From positions 16,292 through 25,197 of the forward strand of contig DKGY01000040.1 of NCBI GenBank assembly GCA_002453475.1: DNA of 8,906 bases, in the 5' to 3' direction. Below, piece by piece: positions 1-5,417 of this stretch; position 1 is the stretch's first letter, and the number at the start of each line of letters is the position of its first letter. The position numbers and the translations under genes are program-made. The stretch comes from Clostridium sp. UBA6758. Its GTDB lineage: Bacteria; Bacillota; Clostridia; Clostridiales; Clostridiaceae. Below the pieces are notes generated by a model. The model was not told the DNA's origin. It did no database searches and was given only the letters and a program-made list of their open reading frames with translations.

Positions 1-513
1 CAATATTTGCTTGAAGTAATTAAATCTAATACATCTGCAGTTGAACTTTATAAAAAACAAGGCTTCCAGATTCAAAGAGAGTTCCAATGTTTTCAACTAG
101 ATAAAAATAAATACAAACCAATAACAACCTATAAGGTTGAACATGTTGACAAAATTAACTTAAGACAATTAACAGGATTTTGGGATTTTAAGCCATCTTG
201 GCAGAATTCTATTGATTCTATCAGCGCTATACCAGAAGCATTCCTATATTCTATTGTACGCTTTGATAACAACATTGTTGGCTATGGCATTATTGATAAA
301 AAAACAGGAGATATTCCCCAAATAGCAGTGAATAGGGATTATAGGGGTAAGGGAATTGCAAGAAGTATAATGACAGATATGATAAAAAATACAGAATCAT
401 ATAAAATTAGCGTTCTTAACGTAGAGGATCAATCTAAATCTACTAAAGATTTTTTACTCCAATTAGGGTCTGAATATAGTGTTGGTCAGTATGAAATGCT
501 TTTGAAGATATGA
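1..513 (+). CDS. Tandem-GNAT N-acetyltransferase, 5' end cut by window
   Basis: The reading frame is open from base 1 to the TGA at 511-513, so the gene begins upstream of the window. Inference from the family: it transfers an acetyl group from acetyl-CoA to an amine; the substrate is unknown. The first ~30 visible residues (EVIKSNTSAVELYKKQGF) look like the last part of a GNAT domain, with the N..A..LY...GF pattern of the C-terminal acetyl-CoA-binding segment. After a linker a second GNAT domain follows. Its motif A is clear (VNRDYRGKGIARS, codons near 325-366), giving the R-x-x-G-x-G/A pyrophosphate loop, and it ends in a short beta-rich tail (YEMLLKI). The layout therefore suggests a two-domain GNAT protein with most of domain 1 missing from view. 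A TTG at 7-9 is not a credible start because it lies inside a domain and no ribosome binding site can be seen. No terminator hairpin follows. Confidence 0.8.
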   Translation, partial: QYLLEVIKSNTSAVELYKKQGFQIQREFQCFQLDKNKYKPITTYKVEHVDKINLRQLTGFWDFKPSWQNSIDSISAIPEAFLYSIVRFDNNIVGYGIIDKKTGDIPQIAVNRDYRGKGIARSIMTDMIKNTESYKISVLNVEDQSKSTKDFLLQLGSEYSVGQYEMLLKI

Positions 514-771
514 TTTTATTGATTTGACATAATATAAGGCTGGCTACTCAACTCGGGTAATATGTTGTGGTATTATAGCATGTGTATATTGAAAAATAAG
601 TGGGTTATAGAAATATATATTAAAGGGATTTTAAGCATGCATACAACTGATGTTATAGGCAATGAAGTAGCGTTTATGACTAATAAGTTTAACATGTACT
701 TTGGTTTATATATGGATGGAAAAGGAGTCATTTAGATATATAGAGTTATAGAAATAGAGGAGTGCAAAAAT
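514..771. other. Intergenic region with a possible 32-codon ORF
   Basis: This 258-base gap contains one small ORF on the + strand, ATG 637 to TAG 733-735 (32 codons, starting MHTTDVIGNEVAFMTNKF). It has only a weak purine stretch (AAAGGG, 622-627) as a ribosome binding site. I do not recognise the peptide. It could be a remnant of a lost gene or chance. A perfect TTGACA at 524-529 has no -10 element at a usable distance. The promoter of the downstream esterase gene was not identified. Confidence 0.4.
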
Positions 772-1995
772 ATGAAAAGAACGATGCTAGAGAGTTCAGT
801 AATTATGAAATTAAAAGAAAAGATTGAATTAGGAAACACTGAAGCTGTACAAGTGTTTTGGAATAACATTGAGAAAGGTAATGCTCCGTTAATAGAGAAT
901 ATAGATGGTGATTTAGAAAATAGTTTAGTTACTTTTGTTTATAAGGGTAATGAAGATATTGAAAATATAGTGCTTATACTACCAATAGGGAGAGATAACT
1001 TAGTAGAAAATAAAATGGAGAGACTTTTAGATACAAATATATGGTATGCAAGCTATGAAATTAATAGCAAATTACGTTTTCAATACTCTTTTTCTGTTAA
1101 TGATTCTCTGGATATTAATTGTGAAAAGAGATGGGATAACTTAGAATATGATAAGTTAAACAAAAATAAATTAGTTTTTAAAGGTGAAAATGATGAAGAA
1201 GATGAAGTGGATTCATATGTAATAATGACAAATGCAGAGGAAGAATTTTGGGTTAAAGAAAGAAGTGATATTCATAAAGGAATTATACATGAACACAAGT
1301 TTTATAGTGAAAATGTAGAGGGTGTTCGCAGAGTTACCATTTATACACCTTATGGTTATGATGAAGATGATAAACTTTATAAGTTTTTAGTTTTAACTGA
1401 CGCCGAGGAGTACATTAATATTCTTTCAGCTAGAAATGTAATAGATAATGTAATAGCTGATAAAAAAATTGAACCTATAGTTGTAATATTTATTGGATCA
1501 ATAGGAATGAGAGATAAAGAATTAAGTTGTGATGATACCTTTGGAGATATGATTGTTAAAGAACTACTTCCATGGATTAGAAATAATTATAATATTTCTA
1601 GTCAAGCTGATGAAGCTATAATTGGAGGATTAAGTTTAGGTGGATTGACAGCATCATATTTAGGATTAAAACACTCCGAAGTTTTTGGAAATGTACTTTC
1701 TCAATCAGGTTCCTATTGGTACAAACCAAAAGATTATGATGGTTATGAGCCAGATTGTTGGATAAGTACTAAATTTAAGACAATAGAAAAGTTACCACTT
1801 AAGTTTTATTTAAATGTGGGGGTCCTAGAACATAAAGAAGGTATGATTGGTACAAATAATATATTAAAAGATGTTTTAATAGAAAAGGGATATGATGTCT
1901 ACTTTGAGTACTTCAATAGTGGACATGATTACTTATCATGGGGTGAAACATTGGCTAATGGATTAATTTCATTAATAGGAGAAACTTGCTATTAA
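772..1995 (+). CDS. Enterochelin-esterase-like alpha/beta hydrolase (Fes/esterase D family)
   Basis: A 407-residue protein with the two-part layout of enterochelin (ferric enterobactin) esterases. Residues ~25-140 resemble the N-terminal Fes domain (FWNNIEKGNAPLIE, then LVTFVYKG and WYASYEI segments). Residues ~170-405 form the esterase catalytic domain. Visible catalytic elements are the nucleophile elbow G286-L-S288-L-G290-G, a probable acid Glu353 in NVGVLEHKEG, and His385 in SGHDYLSW. The family segment LPWIRNNY precedes the elbow. No signal peptide is seen, so it should be cytosolic. Family members hydrolyse siderophore esters, but no siderophore transport or synthesis gene is in view, so the substrate is open. 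ATG 772 is preceded by AGAGGAG (756-762) at 9-base spacing; the in-frame ATGs at codons 5 and 12 are less well placed. The gene is 47 bases upstream of an acetyltransferase and probably co-transcribed with it. Confidence 0.85.
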   Translation: MKRTMLESSVIMKLKEKIELGNTEAVQVFWNNIEKGNAPLIENIDGDLENSLVTFVYKGNEDIENIVLILPIGRDNLVENKMERLLDTNIWYASYEINSKLRFQYSFSVNDSLDINCEKRWDNLEYDKLNKNKLVFKGENDEEDEVDSYVIMTNAEEEFWVKERSDIHKGIIHEHKFYSENVEGVRRVTIYTPYGYDEDDKLYKFLVLTDAEEYINILSARNVIDNVIADKKIEPIVVIFIGSIGMRDKELSCDDTFGDMIVKELLPWIRNNYNISSQADEAIIGGLSLGGLTASYLGLKHSEVFGNVLSQSGSYWYKPKDYDGYEPDCWISTKFKTIEKLPLKFYLNVGVLEHKEGMIGTNNILKDVLIEKGYDVYFEYFNSGHDYLSWGETLANGLISLIGETCY

Positions 1996-2042
1996 ATAGA
2001 TGGAGTTACTGGATTAATAGATTATACGAGGAGGAACACAAG

Positions 2043-2615
2043 GTGAATTTTAATAAGTTGTTTGAAAGTTATCCAAAAATCGAAAGCAAAGAAATTCTAC
2101 TAAAGCAAATTGAAAAATATGATTTAGATGACTATGTAGAAATAAATATGGATGAGAGACTGTACCAATATAAACCTGGAGAGCCTAGAAAAACGGTTTC
2201 TGCAGTTGAAAATATAATAGGACATCATGAAAGAGATTTTTTAAAAAGGAAAATAATTAATCTTGGAATATATTATAAAGAAGAGAACAATAAAATGATT
2301 GGTGTGGCTGAAATTTTTGATTTTGATTCAAAAGTTAGTTCCGTTACTATAGGATATACATTGAATTATAATTATTGGGGCAAAGGTATAGCAACTAAAA
2401 CTACAAAGTTGCTTTTGAATTTTCTTTTTAATGAAATTGATGTAAATAGAGTCCAGGCCTTTGTAATGCCAGAAAATGTGAAATCTCGTAAGGTGCTTTT
2501 AAGAAACAATTTTATAGAGGAAGGGACAATAAGACAGGGATATTTTTGGAAAGATAGAGGGATTGTAGATTTGGTGCTATATTCTATTTTAAAAGCTGAA
2601 TATATGGCTAAATAG
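2043..2615 (+). CDS. RimJ/RimL-type GNAT N-acetyltransferase
   Basis: A 190-residue single-domain acetyltransferase of the Acetyltransf_3 (RimJ/RimL-like) type. Motif A is NYNYWGKGIATKTTK (residues ~108-122), the acetyl-CoA pyrophosphate loop. The B-motif follows as PENVKSRKVLLRNNF (~143-157), then the characteristic EEGTIRQGYFWKDRG and D..LYSIL ending. Substrates in this family range from ribosomal protein N-termini to amino-sugar antibiotics; nothing here decides which. The frame is open back to a TTG at 1986, which overlaps the esterase gene. The GTG at 2043 is chosen because GAGGAGGAA (2028-2036) sits upstream with 8 bases between GGAGG and GTG, and the resulting length suits the family. 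The preceding esterase gene ends 47 bases upstream with no terminator, so the two likely form one operon. No convincing terminator follows. Confidence 0.85.
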   Translation: MNFNKLFESYPKIESKEILLKQIEKYDLDDYVEINMDERLYQYKPGEPRKTVSAVENIIGHHERDFLKRKIINLGIYYKEENNKMIGVAEIFDFDSKVSSVTIGYTLNYNYWGKGIATKTTKLLLNFLFNEIDVNRVQAFVMPENVKSRKVLLRNNFIEEGTIRQGYFWKDRGIVDLVLYSILKAEYMAK

Positions 2616-2652
2616 TACATTAGGACATAATTCCCAAAGTTAACATATAATG

Positions 2653-2681
2653 TTTACAAATATTTAAATTAGGTGTATAAT
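2653..2681 (+). promoter_or_regulatory. Sigma-A promoter of the attenuated leader
   Basis: TTTACA (2653-2658) and a perfect TATAAT (2676-2681) are separated by exactly 17 bases. Transcription would start near 2688, giving a leader of about 310 bases before the nucleotidyltransferase start codon. Confidence 0.75.
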
Positions 2682-2716
2682 TTTTCATATGTAACAGTGT
2701 AATTTTGAAAGGTGGA

Positions 2717-2746
2717 GTGCCATTCGGTCAAATTAGTGCCATGTAA
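2717..2746 (+). CDS. Possible leader-peptide uORF (9 codons)
   Basis: GTG at 2717 opens a 9-codon frame (V/M-P-F-G-Q-I-S-A-M) ending in TAA at 2744-2746. It is preceded by the purine-rich AAAGGTGGA (2708-2716), an SD-like sequence whose spacing to GTG is shorter than ideal. It spans both copies of GTGCCA that can pair with TGGCAC at 2762-2767, so a ribosome on it would alter leader folding. This resembles leader peptides that control resistance genes by ribosome stalling. Translation is not demonstrated and chance occurrence is quite possible. Confidence 0.3.
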   Translation: MPFGQISAM

Positions 2747-2795
2747 TCAAAAAGTATAATTTGGCACGGAGAAGTCAGATAGAATCATTTATAAA

Positions 2796-2849
2796 AATAA
2801 AGTGGTAAAACTGTTTGATGTGACAGTTTATTTGGTGAACCATTTTATT
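2796..2849 (+). promoter_or_regulatory. Compound stem-loop in leader RNA
   Basis: AATAAAGTGGT (2796-2806) pairs with ACCATTTTATT (2839-2849) over 11 base pairs, including one G-U. This encloses a second perfect 7-bp stem, AAACTGT (2808-2814) with ACAGTTT (2823-2829). The nested pairing fits a folded RNA element just upstream of the antiterminator. Confidence 0.6.
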
Positions 2850-2862
2850 AGTATATGATTTT

Positions 2863-2937
2863 ATTTTACTCTTGGGCAATTGAACTATCTTTTTATGATA
2901 GAAGTCGTAGAGTAAAATCTACGGCTTTTTATTTTAT
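2863..2937 (+). terminator. Terminator/antiterminator switch (transcription attenuator)
   Basis: The intrinsic terminator is AGTCGTAGA (2903-2911) paired with TCTACGGCT (2918-2926), loop GTAAAA, followed by an interrupted T tract to 2937. The upstream segment ATTTTACTCT (2863-2872) is a perfect 10-base complement of AGAGTAAAAT (2909-2918), which covers the terminator's loop and inner stem. The two structures are therefore mutually exclusive. A small hairpin, CTATC (2885-2889) with GATAG (2897-2901), would sit inside the antiterminator. The terminator lies about 63 bases before the next start codon, the expected place for an attenuator. It may also terminate read-through from the upstream GNAT operon. 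Confidence 0.7.
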
Positions 2938-3000
2938 TTAAATTATATTGTTACATTTATATTTTATATAAAAAGATTAATTTAAGAAGGAGATATTATT

Positions 3001-4011
3001 ATGAAAAGACCATATGTGAACTTAAAAAGTGAAAATAAAATTAATGATTTTATGTTAGTATTACAAAATAATATAAAAAAACTTAAATCTTTAGAAGGGG
3101 TAATTGGAATAACGCTTAATGGAGGGATGTCTCGAGGTTATGTAGATTATCTATCTGAAATTGACATAGTTATATATTTAGATAAAGAAAATTATGAACT
3201 ATGGAATAATGGAAAATCACCTATACCAATTGGGATTACAATGGTTAAGAAATATCTTTACGATATAAAGATATTAAATTTGGAGGAAGAAAAACAGAAA
3301 TTGTGGGATAGTGTTGCTTTATGGGATTTATCTTACGCAAAAATTTTATATGACCCAAATGGAGAAATAAAAAAGTTAATAAGGGATAAACTTATGAATA
3401 AACCAGAGCCATTACAAGCAGAAGGATTACTTTTTGATTGTTGGTGGTATTTTAGATTAGCAGGTGATATATGGATTCATAGGGGAGATACGGTGCAAGG
3501 CCATTATATGATGAATATTGCTGTCACTAAGTTAGTAGAAGCTCTATTTATAGTAAATGGTGAATATATACCCCATGAAAAATGGATTATTCATTTTAGT
3601 AGAACTCTTTCTTGGACACCAATACAATGGGAAACAAGAATCCTTGAAGTAATGAGTACAGGAGATTTATCATTAGAAAGTTTAATTATTAGGCAAAGTG
3701 TTATTGAAAAGTTATGGGAAGAAATAGATTTATATATTGTTGAAAAAGAGTGTCCACATTTTAAACTTAGAGTTATGCAAAAAAGCTTTTATGATTTACT
3801 TAAATTACTATTTAAAAATGATTTTGTAACAGTTGAAGAATGGAGTGAAAATGCCAGCTTATCATTTTTATCAGGAGAACCTTTTTTTAGTTTTGTAACT
3901 ATTACAGATGGAAAAATAATTGTCGATAAAGAAAAAGCTTTTTCAATAAAGCCTGAGGATTTATATTACTGGCATTATGAAGTTTTAGAAAAAGCATTAT
4001 CAGAAATATAA
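3001..4011 (+). CDS. Nucleotidyltransferase-fold protein (DUF4037/ANT-like), substrate unknown
   Basis: A 336-residue soluble protein. Residues ~20-125 look like a polymerase-beta-type nucleotidyltransferase domain. The signature is TLNGGMSRGYVDYLSEIDIVIYL (38-60, shown here in its parts: G41-G42, S44, R45 and the acidic pair E53 and D55); D88 in YLYDIKI is a candidate third carboxylate. The first metal-binding acid is Glu rather than the more usual Asp of SDIDL, a conservative change. The rest is helical and aromatic-rich, and YIPHEKWIIHFSRTL (~189-203) recalls the C-terminal helical domains of antibiotic nucleotidyltransferases and DUF4037 proteins. Family enzymes transfer a nucleotide from NTP to small molecules such as aminoglycosides or lincosamides; this assignment is inference and the substrate is unknown. 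ATG 3001 follows AAGGAG (2987-2992) at ideal spacing. Expression is probably controlled by the attenuator leader directly upstream, which would suit an inducible resistance-type gene. Confidence 0.7.
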   Translation: MKRPYVNLKSENKINDFMLVLQNNIKKLKSLEGVIGITLNGGMSRGYVDYLSEIDIVIYLDKENYELWNNGKSPIPIGITMVKKYLYDIKILNLEEEKQKLWDSVALWDLSYAKILYDPNGEIKKLIRDKLMNKPEPLQAEGLLFDCWWYFRLAGDIWIHRGDTVQGHYMMNIAVTKLVEALFIVNGEYIPHEKWIIHFSRTLSWTPIQWETRILEVMSTGDLSLESLIIRQSVIEKLWEEIDLYIVEKECPHFKLRVMQKSFYDLLKLLFKNDFVTVEEWSENASLSFLSGEPFFSFVTITDGKIIVDKEKAFSIKPEDLYYWHYEVLEKALSEI

Positions 4012-4040
4012 GGAGTATTAATTCCTTACTACCCTTATTT
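4009..4040 (+). terminator. Possible weak terminator hairpin after nucleotidyltransferase gene
   Basis: TAAGGA (4009-4014, including the stop codon) can pair with TCCTTA (4023-4028) around an 8-base loop. The T-rich tract is delayed (TTATTTTA, 4035-4042), so the hairpin is a poor terminator at best. Confidence 0.3.
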
Positions 4041-4053
4041 TACTAAAAAATAC

Positions 4054-4082
4054 TTTACAATGGAATGGATATCAGGTATAAT
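4054..4082 (+). promoter_or_regulatory. Sigma-A promoter of the metal-efflux gene
   Basis: TTTACA (4054-4059) and a perfect TATAAT (4077-4082) have a 17-base spacer. The predicted start near 4089 falls inside an operator-like dyad, so a bound repressor would block initiation. Confidence 0.75.
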
Positions 4083-4084
4083 AA

Positions 4085-4114
4085 ATATGAACATATGAGC
4101 ATGTATTCATGTAT
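4085..4114 (+). promoter_or_regulatory. Operator-like dyad resembling ArsR/SmtB-family metal-sensor site
   Basis: ATATGAACATATGAG followed by CATGTATTCATGTAT (4085-4114) contains TGAGCATGTATTCA (4096-4109). This resembles the TGAAC-A-n-n-TATTCA half-site arrangement known for zinc-responsive ArsR-family repressors such as CzrA and SmtB. A further TGAACAT (4088-4094) offers an alternative left arm. The dyad overlaps the predicted transcription start and precedes a cation-efflux gene, which fits derepression by excess metal. The repressor gene is not in the window, so the assignment is inference. Confidence 0.5.
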
Positions 4115-4127
4115 AGGGGGATAAGAG

Positions 4128-4997
4128 ATGAGTAATAAAATTAAGCATAATCATACACATAATCATTCGCATAATGACATTAATGGAGCAAGTAATGTGG
4201 CCATTGCATTTTTACTTAATTTTGTATTTAGTATAGCTGAAATAATTGGCGGACTCATTTTTGGGAGTGTGGCTATATTATCAGATGCAGTTCATGATTT
4301 GGGAGATAGCTTAGCACTGGGGTTATCCTATATCTTTGAAAAGATTGGTAAGAGATCATCAAATAATAAATACACTTATGGTTATAAAAGACTTTCTGTA
4401 ATAGGTGCTATTATTAATATAGTAGTTCTTTCAGTAGGAACTATATTTGTATTTAAGGAAGCGGTAGAAAGTTTTATTAATCCAAGCCCAGTAATTGCAG
4501 AAGGAATGTTTATAATGGCTATATTCGGAATATTGATTAATGGATTTTCTGTAATACGAATGCGTGGAACTAAGAATATATTAGATAAGACAGTAATGAT
4601 GCATCTTTTAGAGGATTTATTAGGATGGGTAGCGGTGTTTATTGTAAGTATAGTTATTTACTTTACAAAGCTTTATATTTTAGATTCAATTTTAACATTT
4701 ATAATATGTGCAATTATAGGAAGAAATATTATAGCTAATATAGTAAATGTGATTAATATTATAATGCAAGCTGTTCCAGACAGCGAATTATATGATGAAA
4801 TCAAAGAGCATATTATGGAGATAGATGGGGTTGAAAGTATTAATGCTTTCAATATGTGGACTCTTGATGGTGAAGAGCATATTGTAACTACCTCTATAAC
4901 TACTAATAAAAATATTGTCACAAGTAAAATATTAGTAAATATAAAAGAAATGTTAAAAGAGGAAGGAATCTATAATTCTACTATTGAATTAACTTAA
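4128..4997 (+). CDS. Cation diffusion facilitator (CDF) transporter, probably Zn2+ efflux
   Basis: A 289-residue membrane protein of the CDF family, which exports divalent metal in exchange for protons. Residues 7-16 are His-rich (HNHTHNHSHN), a metal-binding N-terminus. Six hydrophobic spans can be seen: about 23-46, 50-70, 88-110, 124-143, 162-180 and 184-213. The transport site reads H56-x-x-x-D60 in SDAVHDLGDS (TM2) and H159-x-x-x-D163 in HLLEDLLGW (TM5). That HD/HD set is typical of zinc-selecting members (aligning GSVAILSDAVHDLGD with YiiP puts H56 at its D45 and D60 at its D49). The GYKRL loop between TM2 and TM3 is also characteristic. Residues ~217-289 are the cytosolic ferredoxin-like dimerisation domain. 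The ATG at 4128 follows AGGGGG (4115-4120) at 7-base spacing. The gene is monocistronic: its own promoter and operator-like dyad lie upstream and a strong terminator lies 70 bases downstream. Confidence 0.93.
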   Translation: MSNKIKHNHTHNHSHNDINGASNVAIAFLLNFVFSIAEIIGGLIFGSVAILSDAVHDLGDSLALGLSYIFEKIGKRSSNNKYTYGYKRLSVIGAIINIVVLSVGTIFVFKEAVESFINPSPVIAEGMFIMAIFGILINGFSVIRMRGTKNILDKTVMMHLLEDLLGWVAVFIVSIVIYFTKLYILDSILTFIICAIIGRNIIANIVNVINIIMQAVPDSELYDEIKEHIMEIDGVESINAFNMWTLDGEEHIVTTSITTNKNIVTSKILVNIKEMLKEEGIYNSTIELT

Positions 4998-5070
4998 ACA
5001 CAATGGTAGTAAAATTTGATTAATATAATAAAATTTATAGATTCTATTAAAAACTTCAGTTAAATGTATT

Positions 5071-5110
5071 AAAGGCTAGTAAGGAATAAAATCCTTACTA
5101 GCCTTTTTCT
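5071..5110 (+). terminator. Strong intrinsic terminator after the CDF gene
   Basis: AAAGGCTAGTAAGGA (5071-5085) pairs perfectly over 15 bp with TCCTTACTAGCCTTT (5092-5106). The loop is ATAAAA and the hairpin runs into TTTTTCTTTT. It ends the CDF transcript. Confidence 0.92.
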
Positions 5111-5285
5111 TTTGTATCAGAATATGGTTTAGGAATAGATGTATTTAAATTATAAACAAAAATATAATATTTAAACAGAGTATATACTTATTTTTAAAAA
5201 ATATACAAAAAGGTTGACGCCTTATACTATCCATAGTAATGGCAATATTATTTTAAGATGTGATATCATAAATTAGCTTACTTAA
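5107..5285. other. AT-rich intergenic stretch with a possible dyad operator
   Basis: No ORF is supported here. The noteworthy element is TTGACG (5214-5219) followed by a near-dyad, GCCTTATACTAT (5219-5230), CC, then ATAGTAATGGC (5233-5243), in which TACTAT/ATAGTA is perfect. This recalls MerR-family operators, which lie between -35 and -10. However, the best -10-like hexamer (TATTAT, 5246-5251) is 26 bases from TTGACG, too far even for MerR promoters, so the promoter reading is weak. It may be the old promoter of the truncated gene that follows. Confidence 0.3.
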
Positions 5286-5417
5286 TATGGATGTAATGAA
5301 TTATCCTCGTTTGACCATTTCAATAACTATGAACCAAGTGATGAGGAAGATAAATATAAAGTACAGTTGGGAAAACTTACAGAAAAAGTTATATTTGATG
5401 AGGTGAAAAAAGTATGA
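5286..5417 (+). pseudogene. C-terminal remnant of an unidentified gene
   Basis: A frame opens after TAA 5283-5285 and encodes 43 residues (YGCNELSSFDHFNNYEPS, then an acidic/lysine-rich helix ending VIFDEVKKV) to TGA 5415-5417. It has no start codon. The composition looks like true protein sequence rather than random AT-rich translation: it is charged, has no low-complexity runs and ends in amphipathic helical sequence. The stop overlaps the next gene's start as ATGA, a typical coupled junction within an operon. I infer that this is the 3' end of a gene whose 5' part was deleted. I do not recognise the protein. In the other frame the same DNA gives a basic 39-residue peptide from ATG 5287, which is less convincing. 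Confidence 0.5.

Larger units (their letters stand above)
2616..3000 (+). promoter_or_regulatory. Long structured 5' leader of the nucleotidyltransferase gene
   Basis: This 385-base gene-free stretch looks like an attenuator leader. It holds, in order: a consensus promoter (2653-2681); an inferred RNA start near 2688; a possible 9-codon upstream ORF (2717-2746); a duplicated octamer AGTGCCAT (2716-2723 and 2735-2742), either copy of which can pair through GTGCCA with TGGCAC at 2762-2767; a long compound hairpin (2796-2849); an antiterminator/terminator pair (2863-2937); and AAGGAG (2987-2992), 8 bases before the ATG at 3001. It matches no riboswitch class I can recognise: there is no T-box TGG-ACC-type motif and no cobalamin, SAM or lysine signature. 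The ligand or signal is unknown. Confidence 0.6.

Noticed and set aside
524..529. Perfect TTGACA as promoter for the esterase gene
   Set aside because: No -10-like hexamer lies 15-19 bases downstream; the nearest TAATAT is 28 bases away.
2372..2620. Minus-strand 82-codon ORF
   Set aside because: It lies wholly opposite the GNAT gene at 2043-2615, has no recognisable domain or ribosome binding site, and is a shadow frame.
2700..2940. T-box or known riboswitch in the leader
   Set aside because: No T-box sequence (GGUGGnACCGCG-like), specifier-loop pattern or metabolite riboswitch core is recognisable, and the downstream gene is not an amino-acid or cofactor gene.
2855..2941. 28-codon + strand frame (MILFYSWAIELSF...) across the attenuator hairpins
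   Set aside because: The only purine-rich stretch upstream (GGTGAA, 2834-2839) is too far from the ATG. The frame is better explained by the RNA structures it overlaps, though translation cannot be excluded.
4673..4921. Minus-strand 82-codon hydrophobic ORF
   Set aside because: Its hydrophobicity mirrors the AT-rich membrane-protein gene on the + strand; it is a shadow of the CDF transporter.
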